64,000 nucleotides of DNA, from contig OZ029917.1 in the NCBI GenBank assembly GCA_964023275.1, positions 32,316,005-32,380,004 on the forward strand. Direction: 5' to 3'. Below are positions 1 to 10,419 of this stretch, piece by piece. The stretch is from Norana najaformis. Its lineage: Eukaryota; Annelida; Clitellata; Crassiclitellata; Hormogastridae. Numbering within the stretch: position 1 is the stretch's first letter; each line of letters starts with the position of its first letter. The notes under the pieces were generated by a model, which was not told the DNA's origin, did no database searches, and saw only the letters and a program-made list of their open reading frames with translations. The translations under genes and the position numbers were made by a program.

Positions 1-62
1 GTGAAAGAACTGTGCAGAGATTGCAAGGTTGATTGCAAGTGTTTGTGGGTTCGTAAGATGGG
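1..62 (-). repeat. Possible 3' UTR fragment of a CR1-like LINE
   Basis: The wording around 15-60 (AGAGATTGCAAGG followed by GTTCGTAAGATGG) recurs near 14190-14230 and, more weakly, at 62495-62540. In those places it sits at the same relative position in the 3' UTR of a minus-strand CR1-like LINE. Only a short stretch is visible, so this may be the window-edge end of a longer copy. Confidence 0.35.
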
Positions 63-199
63 TAATCCATGTACGCTTGTCTGACCGTAATACTTGCTTA
101 CTTATTCAGATTTGACTACTTGACTGCGCTGTAACTCAGTTCTTGTTGGTATCACAAAGTCACACATGCAGAAACTTCAATGAGTTCCAAACTCCTTGG

Positions 200-678
200 C
201 TAGAGCCATAACAAATACTCCAAAATTTGACCATATAATCCGCATTGGTTTCCTGTTCAACAAAGGATTTGTTTTAAATTGGGACTTGCAGTTTATAAAC
301 ATTGAACTCTGGCCAACCACAATACTTAAAATCTGTCATTAATTCCCAGACTTACCATTATTCTGCAAGGTCATCTGATTGTCTTTCTCATATCTTGGAC
401 TAGAACCGTTCTCGGAAAACGTGCTTTCTTGGCTGCTGGACCAAAACTTTGGCGCTCTGCCTGTGTCTGTTCGTTCTGCTCTGTCGCTTCTGTCATTTCC
501 TTCTCAACTTAAAACTTACCTTTTACACATTGCTTATCAACCGCAAGCTGCCTAAGTCTTGTGGACTGACCTTCTGGATATCGACCTGATTGTGGCTTGG
601 CTTGATGCCTTGTGCATCAGACACCAGCGCATTAGAAGTTACTAATTATTATTATTATTAGTATTAGTATTATTATTT
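200..678 (+). mobile_element. CR1-like LINE, 5'-truncated 3' end with (ATT)n tail
   Basis: Conceptual translation around 400-530 gives LGKRAFLAAGPKLW and, one frame over, ALPVSVRSALSLLSF then SQLKTYLL. This is the conserved extreme C-terminus of CR1/L2-type reverse transcriptases (RT: AGP-LWN-LP, then F-S-LKT-LF). The frame change shows decay. It is followed by an ATT-rich tract at 641-678 that resembles the 3' tail of such elements. There is no RT core, so this is a dead 5'-truncated insertion. The exact CR1/L2/Rex clade is not resolved. Confidence 0.6.
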
Positions 679-1080
679 GTTTTTGAACTGTATGTGCACC
701 ACTTTTTCGTAAAATGTAGATGTAAAATGTAAAGTTACATGTTTTTCTATAACGACCCTGCTTTTTATGAATTTATTTATATGTACGTCCGATCAGTTAA
801 AAGGAACCAAAACTATAGAAACTACAGTAATCTGATCAAGTAGAATTCGTCGCAATGACTTTAAACATGAGAACGCGACTAAGATATTCTGTAAGAAATC
901 AAATAAGTATTAGGACTACCGAAATCAAACTATTCCGATCGATTGTGATAAACGGGTAAAAAGAGGGTGAATGTTAGACACGAACATGAAGTTTTAAATA
1001 GCGGAGGCAAAGTGTTAGTCTAAACTTAAACATGAACATCACAATATACATATATAACATAAATCATACATTTTTAGGGT
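679..1080. other. AT-rich stretch, nothing recognised
   Basis: No open frame with family resemblance, no tandem structure and no splice-bounded coding segment was recognised here. Confidence 0.5.
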
Positions 1081-1600
1081 GTGCAGCTAAGCAAAGTGGG
1101 GTGTAATGAGAAAGCACTAGTCACTCCAGGCCGTTGCCCGGCGCTTTTTGAATTTCTTCACTTTGATATTAGGCTAGCTATGGGCAAAACCTCCTCCCTT
1201 TCGGGAGTGGCCCGCAGGCGGACTCGTGCACAAGGCACTCATCCATCAAGTGTATCGATACAGTTTCCGTCACCGGTTCAAAGTCTGCTGTAGTGCCCGC
1301 GCCCTTCGCCCCCGGGTCGGGGGTTCCGGGTTTTCACTCTGCACCAACAGGACGACACACTTCGAACCCACCACTTGGTTTACAGACGGCCGCTCAGTCA
1401 CTCTCCAGTTCGAGCAGGACCACAGGCACCCATCACCAGACAGGCACCACTGCGCGACCCACCGACCATGATGTGTGACAGTCCTCCCTTCCGGATTACA
1501 TACTCTGTCCCGATAACGACCAGTGAGAAAGGTGAAATCACTACTGCACCGATCGGTTGGCACTCGACCCGACTGTAGTGAACCCCATTTATTGCGCATT
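1081..1600. other. GC-richer block with overlapping short ORFs, unassigned
   Basis: This segment is clearly richer in G and C than its flanks. Several short overlapping frames are open on both strands, the longest at 1270-1599 on the minus strand (109 codons). None shows a motif I recognise. The composition change and sharp edges would fit the 5' part of a transposable element or a promoter/CpG-type segment. Open frames on both strands are what GC-rich sequence gives by chance, so I do not call a gene. Confidence 0.4.
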
Positions 1601-2384
1601 TAGTTAGAGTTATAATACGTTGGATTTACATACTTACTCTTGTTGAATCTAGTGTATAGTCTAGCTAGAGTAGCTAAATAAGATTTAGATTTAAGATTAG
1701 CCGGCCAGCTATAGAATAGGTAGGGTTTTATTATTAAGAAATTGGCCAGCATAAGTAGATAGTTAGATTTCAGTCAGTTTAGCGGGACACATGGGTGGTT
1801 TTGACTGAGCGCTACGGAGCAAGTCAGTCGTTCAATTGGAATAATGCAGACGGTGAATTAGCAAAATTGAAAGACACCGTTGAAATTCAAACAGCTGTTC
1901 ACCGTGGAAACGAGATCGAGTGACCGAGCGTTTGCCACGTATGCAGATTACGTCACCTCGAAGCAGACGAACTATGGCGGCGATTTAGTCGGCAGAACGT
2001 TGAAAATAGTCAGTCTTGTGTCGAGCTACGGTGGAGTACAGACCAATGATATATACTCTATAGATGGAGCGCAGCCGGCAAATAACGCTGCGCGTTGTGA
2101 AGCCACCGTCGCTACGCGACCTTGACCCACGGTTTAGACCTAGCCCACGTGTGTACAATGGGATGCCGCGTTAAACTAATGAAATGCTTTTGATTTATTC
2201 TGTTTCTTTGTCCGTATTTTTTCAAGTACAGAAAAGTAACAAATTTTCTTTGAAAGCGAGAAGAAAAAAATGCAAATTTTACTGTTTTATTTACGTTAGA
2301 AAATATTACTAGCCTACGAAGCCCTATGTATAAATGGCATTCGTAACCATTACATTTAGCAAGTGATGTGATGTACGTTTATGA
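1601..2384. other. No recognised gene
   Basis: An 81-codon open frame at 1880-2125 (+) has no recognisable motif. The rest is AT-rich, with no repeat structure that I can support. Confidence 0.4.
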
Positions 2385-2470
2385 ATAAATACTGTATTGC
2401 TTTGGCATTGTGGCTAGACAAAATGACTGTTTGCCTGAAAATAGATATATGCTTCATTCTACCTTCACCA
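2385..2470 (+). repeat. Direct repeat, left copy (pair with 3482-3567)
   Basis: Text around TACTGTATTGCTTTGG, then AGACAAAATGACTGTTTGCC and the following TTCTACC, recurs about 1.1 kb downstream with scattered substitutions. The two copies bracket the minisatellite at 3210-3440. Confidence 0.7.
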
Positions 2471-3209
2471 AACTCGTATATAACAGAGACATATCATTAC
2501 TTGTCTTTAGGTAATCTTTATCAGAGCTGTAAATTGTACCATACAATACAACTAAAATTTGTTAATGCCCCCCTTACATAGTTCATAAGTGCACTTGAAG
2601 CAGGGTTATATAAGAACAACACCGTTGCAACAAATGTCCTTTTGAATTAAGTTTTCAGGTTTGCCAAATATTTCCAGCCCAGAAATAAAAGTGTAATTTC
2701 TTTAAGCCAACAAAAGAAATGCTGAAGAAAACAAAATCAGACAGTAGTAATCACGTCTCTGTTATTCATATAGCAGGCAGTTCTCAGCAGTTGTAAGTGC
2801 AAATATTTTTATAGCACCTCTTTAAGAATTGTCAGAAGTGCTCCTGACCTGACAAGGCAGAACCAGAGAATTGACAAGCAGCTCAGTAGCATAAATTTTT
2901 CATCTGAATCAAAACTCCACACATGAAACTGCATTTGGGTTGCAGGATGCAAGAAAGCAAGTTCAGGTATGCAGCCACGGAGAAATATTTGCGAACCAAG
3001 GTGTTGATTATATACATATAACAAATCAATTTCACAAACTCTGATGAGCAATATTTATTTAAAATTCCACAAACTCAAATCATCAGTTTTTTCTAACTAT
3101 AATTAAAATTTTGATATCAAACTCAGTTTGTTCATTAAGAAATTGTTCACACATGCAAAAATGAAAAAATAACAAAATGAGACCATTACTGAATGTGATT
3201 TATCACAAC
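2471..3209. other. No recognised gene
   Basis: An 80-codon minus-strand frame (2809-3051) carries no motif that I recognise. The sequence is AT-rich and unstructured by eye. Confidence 0.4.
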
Positions 3210-3440
3210 ACAAACGCTAATCGGCTGTAACATGGATGCTAAACAACTGTAATATAAATGCTAATTAATTGCAACATAGATGCTAAATAAACTGTAACAT
3301 ACTGCTAACCAGCTGTCACATTAACGTTAATTTGCTGCAACGTAAACTTTAATCAAGAGTAACATAAATGTTAATCTGCTGTACAATAGGTGCTAATCAA
3401 CTGGAATATAAATGTTAATCTGCTGTAACATCAGATAGTC
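3210..3440. repeat. Minisatellite, degenerate unit of about 23-25 bases
   Basis: About nine imperfect tandem units follow the pattern ATGCTAAT, then a short variable spacer, then CTGTAACAT. The ATGCTAAT/ATGTTAAT core and CTG-AACAT alternate through the whole interval. Units differ by substitutions and small indels, so the array is old or diverging. Confidence 0.8.
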
Positions 3441-3481
3441 AAATGAAGCTACAGACACAAGTAATAAAAGAAAACCAAACT

Positions 3482-3567
3482 CAGTACTGTATTCCTTTGG
3501 CACTGGGGTAGACAAAATGACTATCTGCCTGGAAATAGAAGCATGCTGCATTCTACCCTCATTCTAG
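3482..3567 (+). repeat. Direct repeat, right copy (pair with 2385-2470)
   Basis: This matches the left copy through TACTGTATTCCTTTGG, AGACAAAATGACTATCTGCC and the following CATTCTACCC. It may be an ancient direct duplication that included the minisatellite ancestor, or an interspersed repeat inserted twice. Confidence 0.7.
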
Positions 3568-3719
3568 ATGTATACAGTTCACATATCAAATTGAATCCAA
3601 AATGAAATTTGTAGTAAAACTGACAATTATGCAAGCAAAATAACTGGATCAAACAGTAACATTGTCACCAAATATTCATATCTTAAGTACTAAGTAACAG
3701 ATCAGTGTATATACCTGAC

Positions 3720-4240
3720 ACTCTACCGGCCACTAAAAATCACAGCTTTATTTAATTTGGACCGCTTGGTTTGTTCATGAATGTGTCTTGTGAAGCACTT
3801 GCCCTGGTGGTGCAGACGACAGCAAAGATATTCTTCAACAACTGTCTTCATCAGCAGAACTCGGTGATCCCTAATTGGCTCAGTCCCAGATGAATGGTCC
3901 ATTAGTGCAGAAAAATGTTGCTCCCAATGAAGGATCGAAGTACACATGTCGTTAGAACAGTTTTCAGACTTGCAGCAATTACTGGTTTGTCTTGTGGACC
4001 CATCTTACTTCTGAAGTGTGACTCGCTAGCTTTGCAGAGCATTACATCATTTGAAGGTCGCAGGAGACCTCCACGGTCTTTGGTTTCCAGAAGTCCAAAA
4101 CCACTAGGAAATGGCTCATCACCACTTTTGTTCCAAAACAGGGCATCTCTACAATCGTTGCAAGCTAGACGTTTTCTTAACTTGCGAACAACGAAACCAG
4201 CAATATACACTACCACATTTTCTACAAAGTTGGACAAAGT
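3720..4240 (-). pseudogene. P-element/THAP9-like transposase, C-terminal part
   Basis: Two adjacent minus-strand frames (4237-3902 and 3947-3723) read together as the C-terminal end of a P-element-type transposase. Motifs are VVVYIAGFVVRKL, CNDC, then RGGLLRPSNDV, then in the next frame DHR-LLMKTVVEEYL, RLHHQGKCFTRHIHEQ and a basic tail. In the THAP9/P-element family, YIAGFVVRKL and RGGLL-PS-DV lie just downstream of the RNase H-like catalytic core. That core (about 400-600 residues) is not present: only about 500 bases separate this segment from the THAP finger at 4777-4925. The frame change near 3920 could be a frameshift or an unrecognised short intron. I infer an internally deleted, non-catalytic element or relic. 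Confidence 0.7.
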
Positions 4241-4776
4241 GCCAATTTCAATCTTTGGTCCCTAAGCAACACGGTGTTTCGCAATGGGTGATGTGCGTAC
4301 CCATCGGACTGTATGTTTTTTTGGCTGCAAATGAGCTGGAAAGTTGAACAGCGTTGGTTCAGCCCCTTAAAAGAAGAACAAGAATATTGTGCAGGGTCAA
4401 CCAAAAAATACTTTTAGCATTTATCTGTTACAGGTATAGATATCTGACTTATTATATCAAACCATGTCACAACGTCGCAAACTTTGTCTCCTAGATTGAC
4501 TTATTAAATGGATACACCTCCAGAATTACAACCGGACCATTAATGCAAGATTTCACAAGATCTCACAGCCATCACATTGAGCTATATCGGGATGTTGTTG
4601 TAGTATTTTGGTGCAGTGTTGCGGTAGTTTATCTGAATTTTGACACTGCATAATTATTGATCGCAAGCTGGGCTGACATAATCTTAGTGCTAAAGCTTTA
4701 ATGGGATTAAGTGAAAAAGCCACAAATTTCATATAGGATATTCACATATTATTAAAGTCATAGTAGACAGGCAAAC
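4241..4776 (-). other. Interval between THAP exon 2 and transposase C-terminus
   Basis: No catalytic-core motif was recognised on the minus strand. A 60-codon frame at 4222-4404 overlaps the C-terminal segment in another frame. It is presumably an intron or the scar of the internal deletion. Confidence 0.4.
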
Positions 4777-4925
4777 CTGGTAATAGCCTCTTGCGTATGC
4801 CACTGTTGTAGAAACATCCATCTTCGAAATGAACGGAACAGATACGTGAGTAATCAGTTGGTTCCCAGTTGTCGCGGTGCACACGGACTGCCCATTTCTT
4901 TCTCGTTTTAAGATCCTTTGGAAAC
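4777..4925 (-). CDS. THAP zinc finger, exon 2 (P-element/THAP9-like)
   Basis: A good acceptor (CTGTTATAG, exon from 4925) joins in phase 2 to exon 1 at 5429-5520. The combined reading is FHRFPKDLKTRKKWAVRV, RDNWEPTDYSRICSVHF, EDGCF. This contains the invariant THAP residues: the FP following the first Cys pair, the W of KKW, and the C-x2-H of CSVHF. THAP domains are C2CH DNA-binding fingers found in P-element transposases and their domesticated derivatives. The donor at 4777/4776 (TTACCAG before GTTTGC) is a guess; without it the frame stays open to a stop near 4742. Neighbours are the transposase C-terminus (3720-4240) and a LINE fragment within intron 1. Confidence 0.8.
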
Positions 4926-4964
4926 CTATAACAGATTGTGAAAATGTTATTCCCTTGCACCATG

Positions 4965-5120
4965 ATTTGTTTGCTAGTAATAAATAGTCAGGCCCATGTT
5001 TGTTCCAAAATCGTAATCGTAATCCCCAGATTTCTACAGCGCCCAACGAAAGCCATGTCACGGGGACCAGCTCATTCACAGGCGCTCAGTCAAAACAAAA
5101 TCGATAGGCAAAAGGGTTCG
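4965..5120 (-). mobile_element. CR1-like LINE 3' end in intron 1 of the THAP gene
   Basis: The reverse complement matches the 3' end of the plus-strand LINE at 39820-39920. Shared blocks are the CCTATCGATTTTG stretch, GACTGAGCGCCTGTGAAT, GCGCTGTAGAAATCT and the terminal ATTACGATTACGAT. About 155 bases are present, so it is a very short 5'-truncated copy. It lies wholly between THAP exons 1 and 2 and probably arrived after that intron existed. Confidence 0.8.
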
Positions 5121-5204
5121 GTTTAAACAAAACATTGAAACACAAATATGGAACAAAAACACTTTCTAGAATTATTGTTTTATTTGTTCCAATAGAAAAC
5201 ATGA

Positions 5205-5425
5205 CAGACGTTGCATAAACGAGACTGGATTCCATTTCGAGGCTTATATATTAAACAAAAGTACTAAAACACACAAATAAAATTTAAAATATATATCGCG
5301 GACGATAAAACGATAAATTTGCCAACATGCGACCGAACGACACACAGGCTTAAACGACTGTTTGCATTTCATTTCGAAGGTTACGCATTAAACAAAAGTA
5401 CAAAAACACAAAAAAATAAACAACT
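5205..5425. repeat. Imperfect direct duplication in the THAP intron
   Basis: CATTTCGAGG followed by ATTAAACAAAAGTAC (about 5232-5270) recurs as CATTTCGAAGG followed by ATTAAACAAAAGTAC (about 5370-5405), roughly 135 bases apart. Both copies are followed by AAAACACA. Confidence 0.7.
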
Positions 5426-5428
5426 TAC

Positions 5429-5520
5429 CGATGAAATGATATTCCGGCGACCTTGGTTTCGGGCATGAATAAATTGTTACATCCATATGCCACACAATTT
5501 AAAGTCGATCGTTTCGACAT
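5429..5520 (-). CDS. THAP zinc finger, exon 1 with start codon
   Basis: The ATG at 5520 opens a 92-base exon ending at a strong donor (CATCG, then GTAAGTTG). It encodes MSKRSTLNCVAYGCNN, MPETKVAGISFHR and splices to exon 2. The C-x4-C pair (CVAYGC) and the following FH are the N-terminal half of a C2CH THAP finger, and exon 2 supplies the rest with matching phase. I chose this start because it is the only ATG in frame before the Cys pair and it puts the finger at the very N-terminus, as is usual in this family. A reading frame this clean over two exons suggests selection on, or recent activity of, the DNA-binding domain. Confidence 0.8.
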
Positions 5521-5587
5521 TTTCACACAGCTATTCAGTCGTCTAAACGATCGGTCAAGGCCGTTTCATACGGCGGCTTCAAGCAAA

Positions 5588-5595
5588 TGACGTCA
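5588..5595. promoter_or_regulatory. CRE-like palindrome upstream of the THAP gene
   Basis: A perfect TGACGTCA palindrome lies about 70 bases upstream of the THAP start codon, in an otherwise plain 5' flank. It matches the cAMP-response/ATF consensus. Function is inferred only from position. Confidence 0.4.
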
Positions 5596-5599
5596 TACT

Positions 5600-7010
5600 C
5601 CCTCTAGAGTAAGTAGTATAACCTCTTTGGTACAGACCGATAAAAATGGCTGCACATTACTCGGAAGTAAAATCGAGTAGCAGCAATTTGAAGGGAATTA
5701 AATGCTGCGTTAGTCGTGGTTGATGAGTCGTTGTGGCGATAGTAATATAATAAGTCCATAGATTCACCGATCGAAGTTGGTGTCGAATTGGACGAAATAA
5801 TCGAACGCTGGATGTAGTCAGCTATCAACATCGTGGCCTAGTAAACTGTGAAATCTTCAACGTAGCGATAGTCGATTGAACTAAATGTGTATAGATAATC
5901 GAACGTTGTGAGCCATTAGTGAACTGTCTTCGTACGAAACAGTATAGAGAGTGGACTAATCGTTAACAACCGGTTAAGGAGGATTATACGCCAATCTTTG
6001 AGGTTGTTTCGTTCGGAAGAAGAAAGGCCGTCTGCAAACCGCCATCTTCGTATACACAGAGAAAACCAAAAGGAAATATGCACGGTTCAACTGCCGTTTT
6101 TAAACCGTGAGCTGGTATCCAAGGGACTAAAGAAACTGGACTCCAGAAAGAGCTACGCGCGGGGAAGGGAAGTAAACTAAACCGTATATATAGTTAGAAT
6201 AGCTGACCATAGGTAGTTAACTAAGTATTCTAGCTGCATAACTGTTGAAAAATTTTCAGAAGAATAATTTGACAATATATATACATCATCAAAACTAGAT
6301 CTGTGACTGTCTGTTAACGAACCAGGATATTTAGATTTGTCACAAGTAAAGAACAGATGCTTGAGTAATATGCGCTCAATGTGTGATCTATATTGTAGCA
6401 TGGCGCTTCTTAGGCATCTGTGCATATAGCATCTTTGTACCGTCAAAGGGTCCAAAAAGAAAGGAAGCGCCACATCGACTCCTTAATATTTCCGCAATAA
6501 GTGGGCAGCGGTGGGCCCACAATGTTAAGATGGCTATTAGCATAACTATGAGACAAACTTTCCATAATATAACACAAAATCAGTTACTGTCAGAAAATAA
6601 GATAAAAAGACAAATAATAATTAATTTCAACTAAACTGAATTGCCTTAGTAACTGAGGTAATATAAAAAAGAGCTATCAAATGCACAGTCATAAGAAACT
6701 TTTAACTGTTGCGTCTGCTTCTTAAATAGTTGAAAATTGAGCACTGAATTACTCATAAACACAAGCATATAAACCCACATGCAAACATGCATTCTGACAA
6801 TGACGACCACAATGACGAGCCAGCACATTTAATCGCAAATAGTCTTGTGTTTGCAAAGGCACAGGTAGACTACTATTGGGAGCTGGTAAAATGGGAGCGG
6901 CAGTCAGTGCAGTTCTTATAGTACAGTCGGTACTGCCGTAGTAAAAAAGCTAGAAGCTTATATCTACAAGATGTGGCCTTATTTCTAGTTAATAGTAATT
7001 CATTACTTAT
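5600..7010. other. No recognised gene
   Basis: Only short open frames without family resemblance are seen (for example 6177-6473 minus, 98 codons). No repeat pair was found. Confidence 0.4.
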
Positions 7011-7011
7011 T

Positions 7012-7132
7012 ATTATCATTGTCGTTATAATTATTATTATTATTACTATTATTATCATTATAATTAATTTATTTTAATGAAACTGTCACTTTTTTACATT
7101 ATAATAATAATAATAATCATCATCATCATCCT
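7012..7132. repeat. ATT/AAT and ATC tracts at the LINE 3' boundary
   Basis: Interrupted (ATT)n is followed by (AAT)n and then (CAT)n immediately next to the 3' end of the minus-strand LINE at 7133-9885. Read on the minus strand, the element ends with (ATG)n then (ATT)n, a typical simple-repeat tail or target. Confidence 0.7.
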
Positions 7133-7138
7133 ATATGT

Positions 7139-7819
7139 TCATTGTAGAGTTTCGGAGAAGCAGATGGCGTTCCCACGCTGGACAGCCACTGAGAGTCTTT
7201 GGAGCAGGTAGCTGGTCTCCAGTGGATCGTGGGTTGCCATTGACATCCTTCGTCCTAACTCCCACACAAAATCCAATCCTTCCGTACTCCATGCGCCGCT
7301 GGTCTCCAGTGCGACCGCCACAAAAGAGTGGGTTTGGGCTATAGTGGCGTATTTTAGCCTTTTGGCTGAGACTGCCCGGTTTGCAGCTTCACTTGGTCCG
7401 GTTGAAGTAAAACCTAGATGTGATGCTGCAAATGTATCAGAAACTGTCACATCCCATGTAAGATACCTTCCGCGAGACCACGGGATAAGAGTCACGCCAT
7501 CCGGTCGTTTGCCATCTTCCCTGGTGAGTCCCAACGGTTCTTTCTGAGCAGGGATGTTCGCTCTGGTAAGCGCTCTCCATATAATGTCGTTGAGCATGTT
7601 ATGGCGTTGTTGTCTGCCAGTACTCTTTCTGCAGACCAGACCGTGAAGTCCTCTGGCGTCGACTCTTTCGCCACAGTGACACAGATGTGGCTCGCACAGT
7701 GTGGTTCTCAGTCGCATACCAACCGCGGTCCGTATCACCTCATCCGAAAGACGGAGTCCCAATGCGGTTACTGGAGGAGCCAGCATCCAATCTCCAGAGT
7801 GTGGTGCTTGAGAGGCCAA
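7139..7819 (-). pseudogene. Endonuclease C-terminus of the R2-type LINE
   Basis: About 226 codons are open on the minus strand. In order they hold a Cys-Cys-His-Cys knuckle (EPHLCHCG, then HGLVCRKS; around residues 44-65), a linker (SGRQQRHN-like, LNDIIWRAL), the nuclease core KRPDGV...LTWDVTVSD (around residues 106-130), and the conserved tail RRMSMATHDPLETSYLLQRL followed by SVAVQRGNA. The frame is continuous with the RT frame upstream apart from a break around 7820-7890. The product would nick target DNA for target-primed reverse transcription. This copy lacks an intact upstream RT, so it is not expected to act. Confidence 0.8.
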
Positions 7820-7882
7820 GAGACGAGCGCGGTCTAGTGGGTTGTTCGCAGACTCATATAAGCTCTCCGACGCCTTGCTTGT

Positions 7883-8980
7883 TCAGCGACTGTCCCATTC
7901 CCTCTGTCGATGAGCTGCTGATGCAGCTGGTGGTTCTGCACCCGTGAAGACCATCCATGCATTCAGTGCGGTATTCACTAGCTCCTCTGAGGTATCGGCT
8001 GATTCTGGTGGCAGTATGTGTGTTTGGAGTTCGCTTGTGCTTGCAGCAGAGGCCAAGAAGGCAGAAAGTGCTAGCATAGAAGCACAGCGAATCTCAAGAC
8101 CGCCATCCCTAACCGGAAGGGACGCCTGGAGCCATTTCTCATCCGACAGCTCAGCATTTAAGATGGTCGATAATCCATCTCTTAAAAGAGAGTAAAATCT
8201 GGTTAGACTGGAGCATTCGGTGCAAACGGCTGTGCGCAGTGTGTAGAGCAGCTTCGGAACGCTCAAACCGTTTCGCAACAGCACTAGGACGTCATGTGCG
8301 TGAAGCATTGAGAGCCTACTAACTGCTCGTTCCAGATCATTTGCCTTCTCATTCACCACCTTTTCAACGGCTGGCCCCGGCATCAGTGGTGTGCCCAATA
8401 GTGTTGCCTCTCTTAATGGTGTATGGTTGAAGCCGTAGAACGCGAGACTGTCGACTTGATTTTTGTCATTCTGGGAAACAACCTCGCACTTGGCGCGGTT
8501 AAGTCGAAGTCCGAGCTTGGCGGATTCCTGGGCGATCAGCTGAACATCCAGGGCCACCACATCCACACTGCCTCCCAGTGTTAAGTCATCGAGGAACGCT
8601 ATTTTCAACTCGGACTTCAGCTGTTGCAGGATTGGCTGTATTGTGATGCAGAATTCCATGGGGCCCATCGGGTCACCTTGCTGGGTACCCTCTTCTGATC
8701 GAAGAATATTTGATCCATGTTTTAAGAGCGGGCTGCAAGAATATGCGGCGTGAGCGAAGCGGTAAAGCTCAGGAATATCTCTTGCAACCGCTTCTAATAG
8801 AGAGTCTCTGCGAAGGGTGTTGAAGGCATTGGCGAAATCCAGTTTGACTAGAACGGCATCAGTCGGCATCGAAGTGGCCCAGCGGGTACTGCTGCTTCGG
8901 CGCCTCCTGGTACGCCAACGCCCAGCTGGATCGGGGCGAGCAGTGGAGATAATTTGGTCACAGCGTGTGCGTTCGCACAT
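7883..8980 (-). pseudogene. Reverse transcriptase domain of the R2-type LINE
   Basis: The 365-codon minus-strand frame contains RT block A (KLDFANAFNTLRR), block B (EEGTQQGDPMGP) and block C (AFLDDLTLGG), then a thumb region with LGLRLNRAKCEVV. The first ~45 codons (Arg/Ser-rich) are out of frame with the family. The true RT upstream of about 8890 continues in the 9423-8848 frame (LGVGVPGGAEAAV), so a frameshift sits near 8880-8930. Confidence 0.8.
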
Positions 8981-9885
8981 TTTGGCCTGATTCCTCCGTC
9001 TTTTTTCTTCAAAGCCATCAGATTCGCCCCATATATAACTTCGTTGACCTCGACCGGTAGGCTCCCTTCTAACATCAGATTTACCAGGTCACTGATGTGG
9101 TGGATGAGGTTTAAATCGACACCCGCCGAAGTCAAGTCTTTGAGGTGTTGTGTGGTTATACCGTCTGGACCAGCTGCCGAACCTGCAGGAAACGAAGAAA
9201 TAGCTTCGACAATGGCTCGTTCAGATGTACTCAGTGTAGCAAAGCGATCAGAGTGCTTTGGATCACAGAACGGTCTCCTGTCTGACGAGGCTGGCGAGTG
9301 CTTCATCCTTAGTCCAGCTAATGTCTCGGGGGAATCTGGTGCTGGTGTGTCATCGCCACAAATGAGGCGAATAGCAGCCTTGTAATTGCCATCCTCCAAT
9401 TTGCAGGCAACTGCCGATGCCAAGTGTTTTGTCGTGTCACGTTTTTTCAGGCCTGTACCTCGGGACGCTGCTGGTTTGTGTTCGACTTCATATGTACAGC
9501 CTGCAGGCCCTTTTGGACGCCATTTCGCTATTCTAGAGAGAATTGCCCGCGTTAGGTTGCGTTTGACTCCTCTTTTTGGTTTAACCAGAATACATCCTCC
9601 AAAGACTAAGAGGTTCTACCATTTCCCAGTGTCATCTGGTTCGCTAACGACAGCCTCTATAAGTTCACCCAAAAGGGTGGCGCATGATGTTCTTGCTGTT
9701 CGAGGTATTCGTTTAACCAGCGCACCTCTTAAAACGGGGTGTAAAGGTTTTAACTCTGTCTAAGACGGCACTGTCTGTCCGAATCTGGCTGCATTTGAAT
9801 GGAATCTTGATTAGCAGGGCTGGCTGCAGAGGAAAGTGACACAACCGCATTGGGCGATAGTATCTCTGCTGGAGGCTGGCCAGAA

Positions 9886-10121
9886 TTATTATTATGTCGA
9901 ACTTATTATTATTTTTTTTTGTTTTTTTTTGCGCCGAGGTATTTTTGATCCCTCAGGAGGCTAAAAAAATTATCCGGATGAAAAATTGCATTGTGGGATG
10001 GCTAATCTTCGTTGATGTCGGGCTCCTCAAAAGTGCCCTGGAAGGCAATCAAATTAAAACGTTGAATTGTGCAGGCAACACATTGGAAAAGGAAATCGGT
10101 CTCCCTTGGATCTCCGGAAAT
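9886..10121. other. Short flank between LINE and microsatellite
   Basis: T-rich sequence with no recognised gene. The long open frame running through 9894-10934 is produced by the in-frame ATT and AGT repeats that follow and is not a gene. Confidence 0.5.
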
Positions 10122-10125
10122 CCTG

Positions 10126-10167
<42 letters not shown>

Positions 10168-10278
10168 GTGGTAGTGGTAGCGGTGGTAGTTGTGGTAGTG
10201 GTAGTGGTAGTAATAGTATTAGTATTAGTATATGTATTAGTATATTTATTATTATATGTATTATTGTATTTCTTCCTG

Positions 10279-10317
<39 letters not shown>

Positions 10318-10419
10318 GTGGTAGTGGTAGCGGTGGTAGTAGTGGTAGTGGTAGTGGTAGTAATAGTATTAGTATTAGTATATGTATTAGTATATTTATT
10401 ATTATATGTATTATTATAT

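Larger units (their letters stand above)
7133..9885 (-). mobile_element. Decayed non-LTR retrotransposon with restriction-like endonuclease (R2-group type)
   Basis: One minus-strand element is spread over several frames. From 9760 to about 9425 the translation resembles the N-terminal part of this family but has stops. At 9423-8848 there is SFPAGSAAGPDGITTQHLKDL and ALKKKDGGIRP (RT fingers). At 8980-7883 there is LVKLDFANAFNTLRRDSLL, GTQQGDPMGPMEF and FLDDLTLGG (RT catalytic blocks, with FLDD in place of FADD). At 7819-7139 there is a CHCG-H-C knuckle and KRPDGVTLIPW followed by LTWDVTVSD, which fits the PD-(D/E)-K restriction-like nuclease. There is no APE-type endonuclease. The frame breaks near 8900 and 9450, plus loss of the usual residues after GGIRP, mean this copy is dead. 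Clade within the RLE LINEs is uncertain. Confidence 0.85.
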
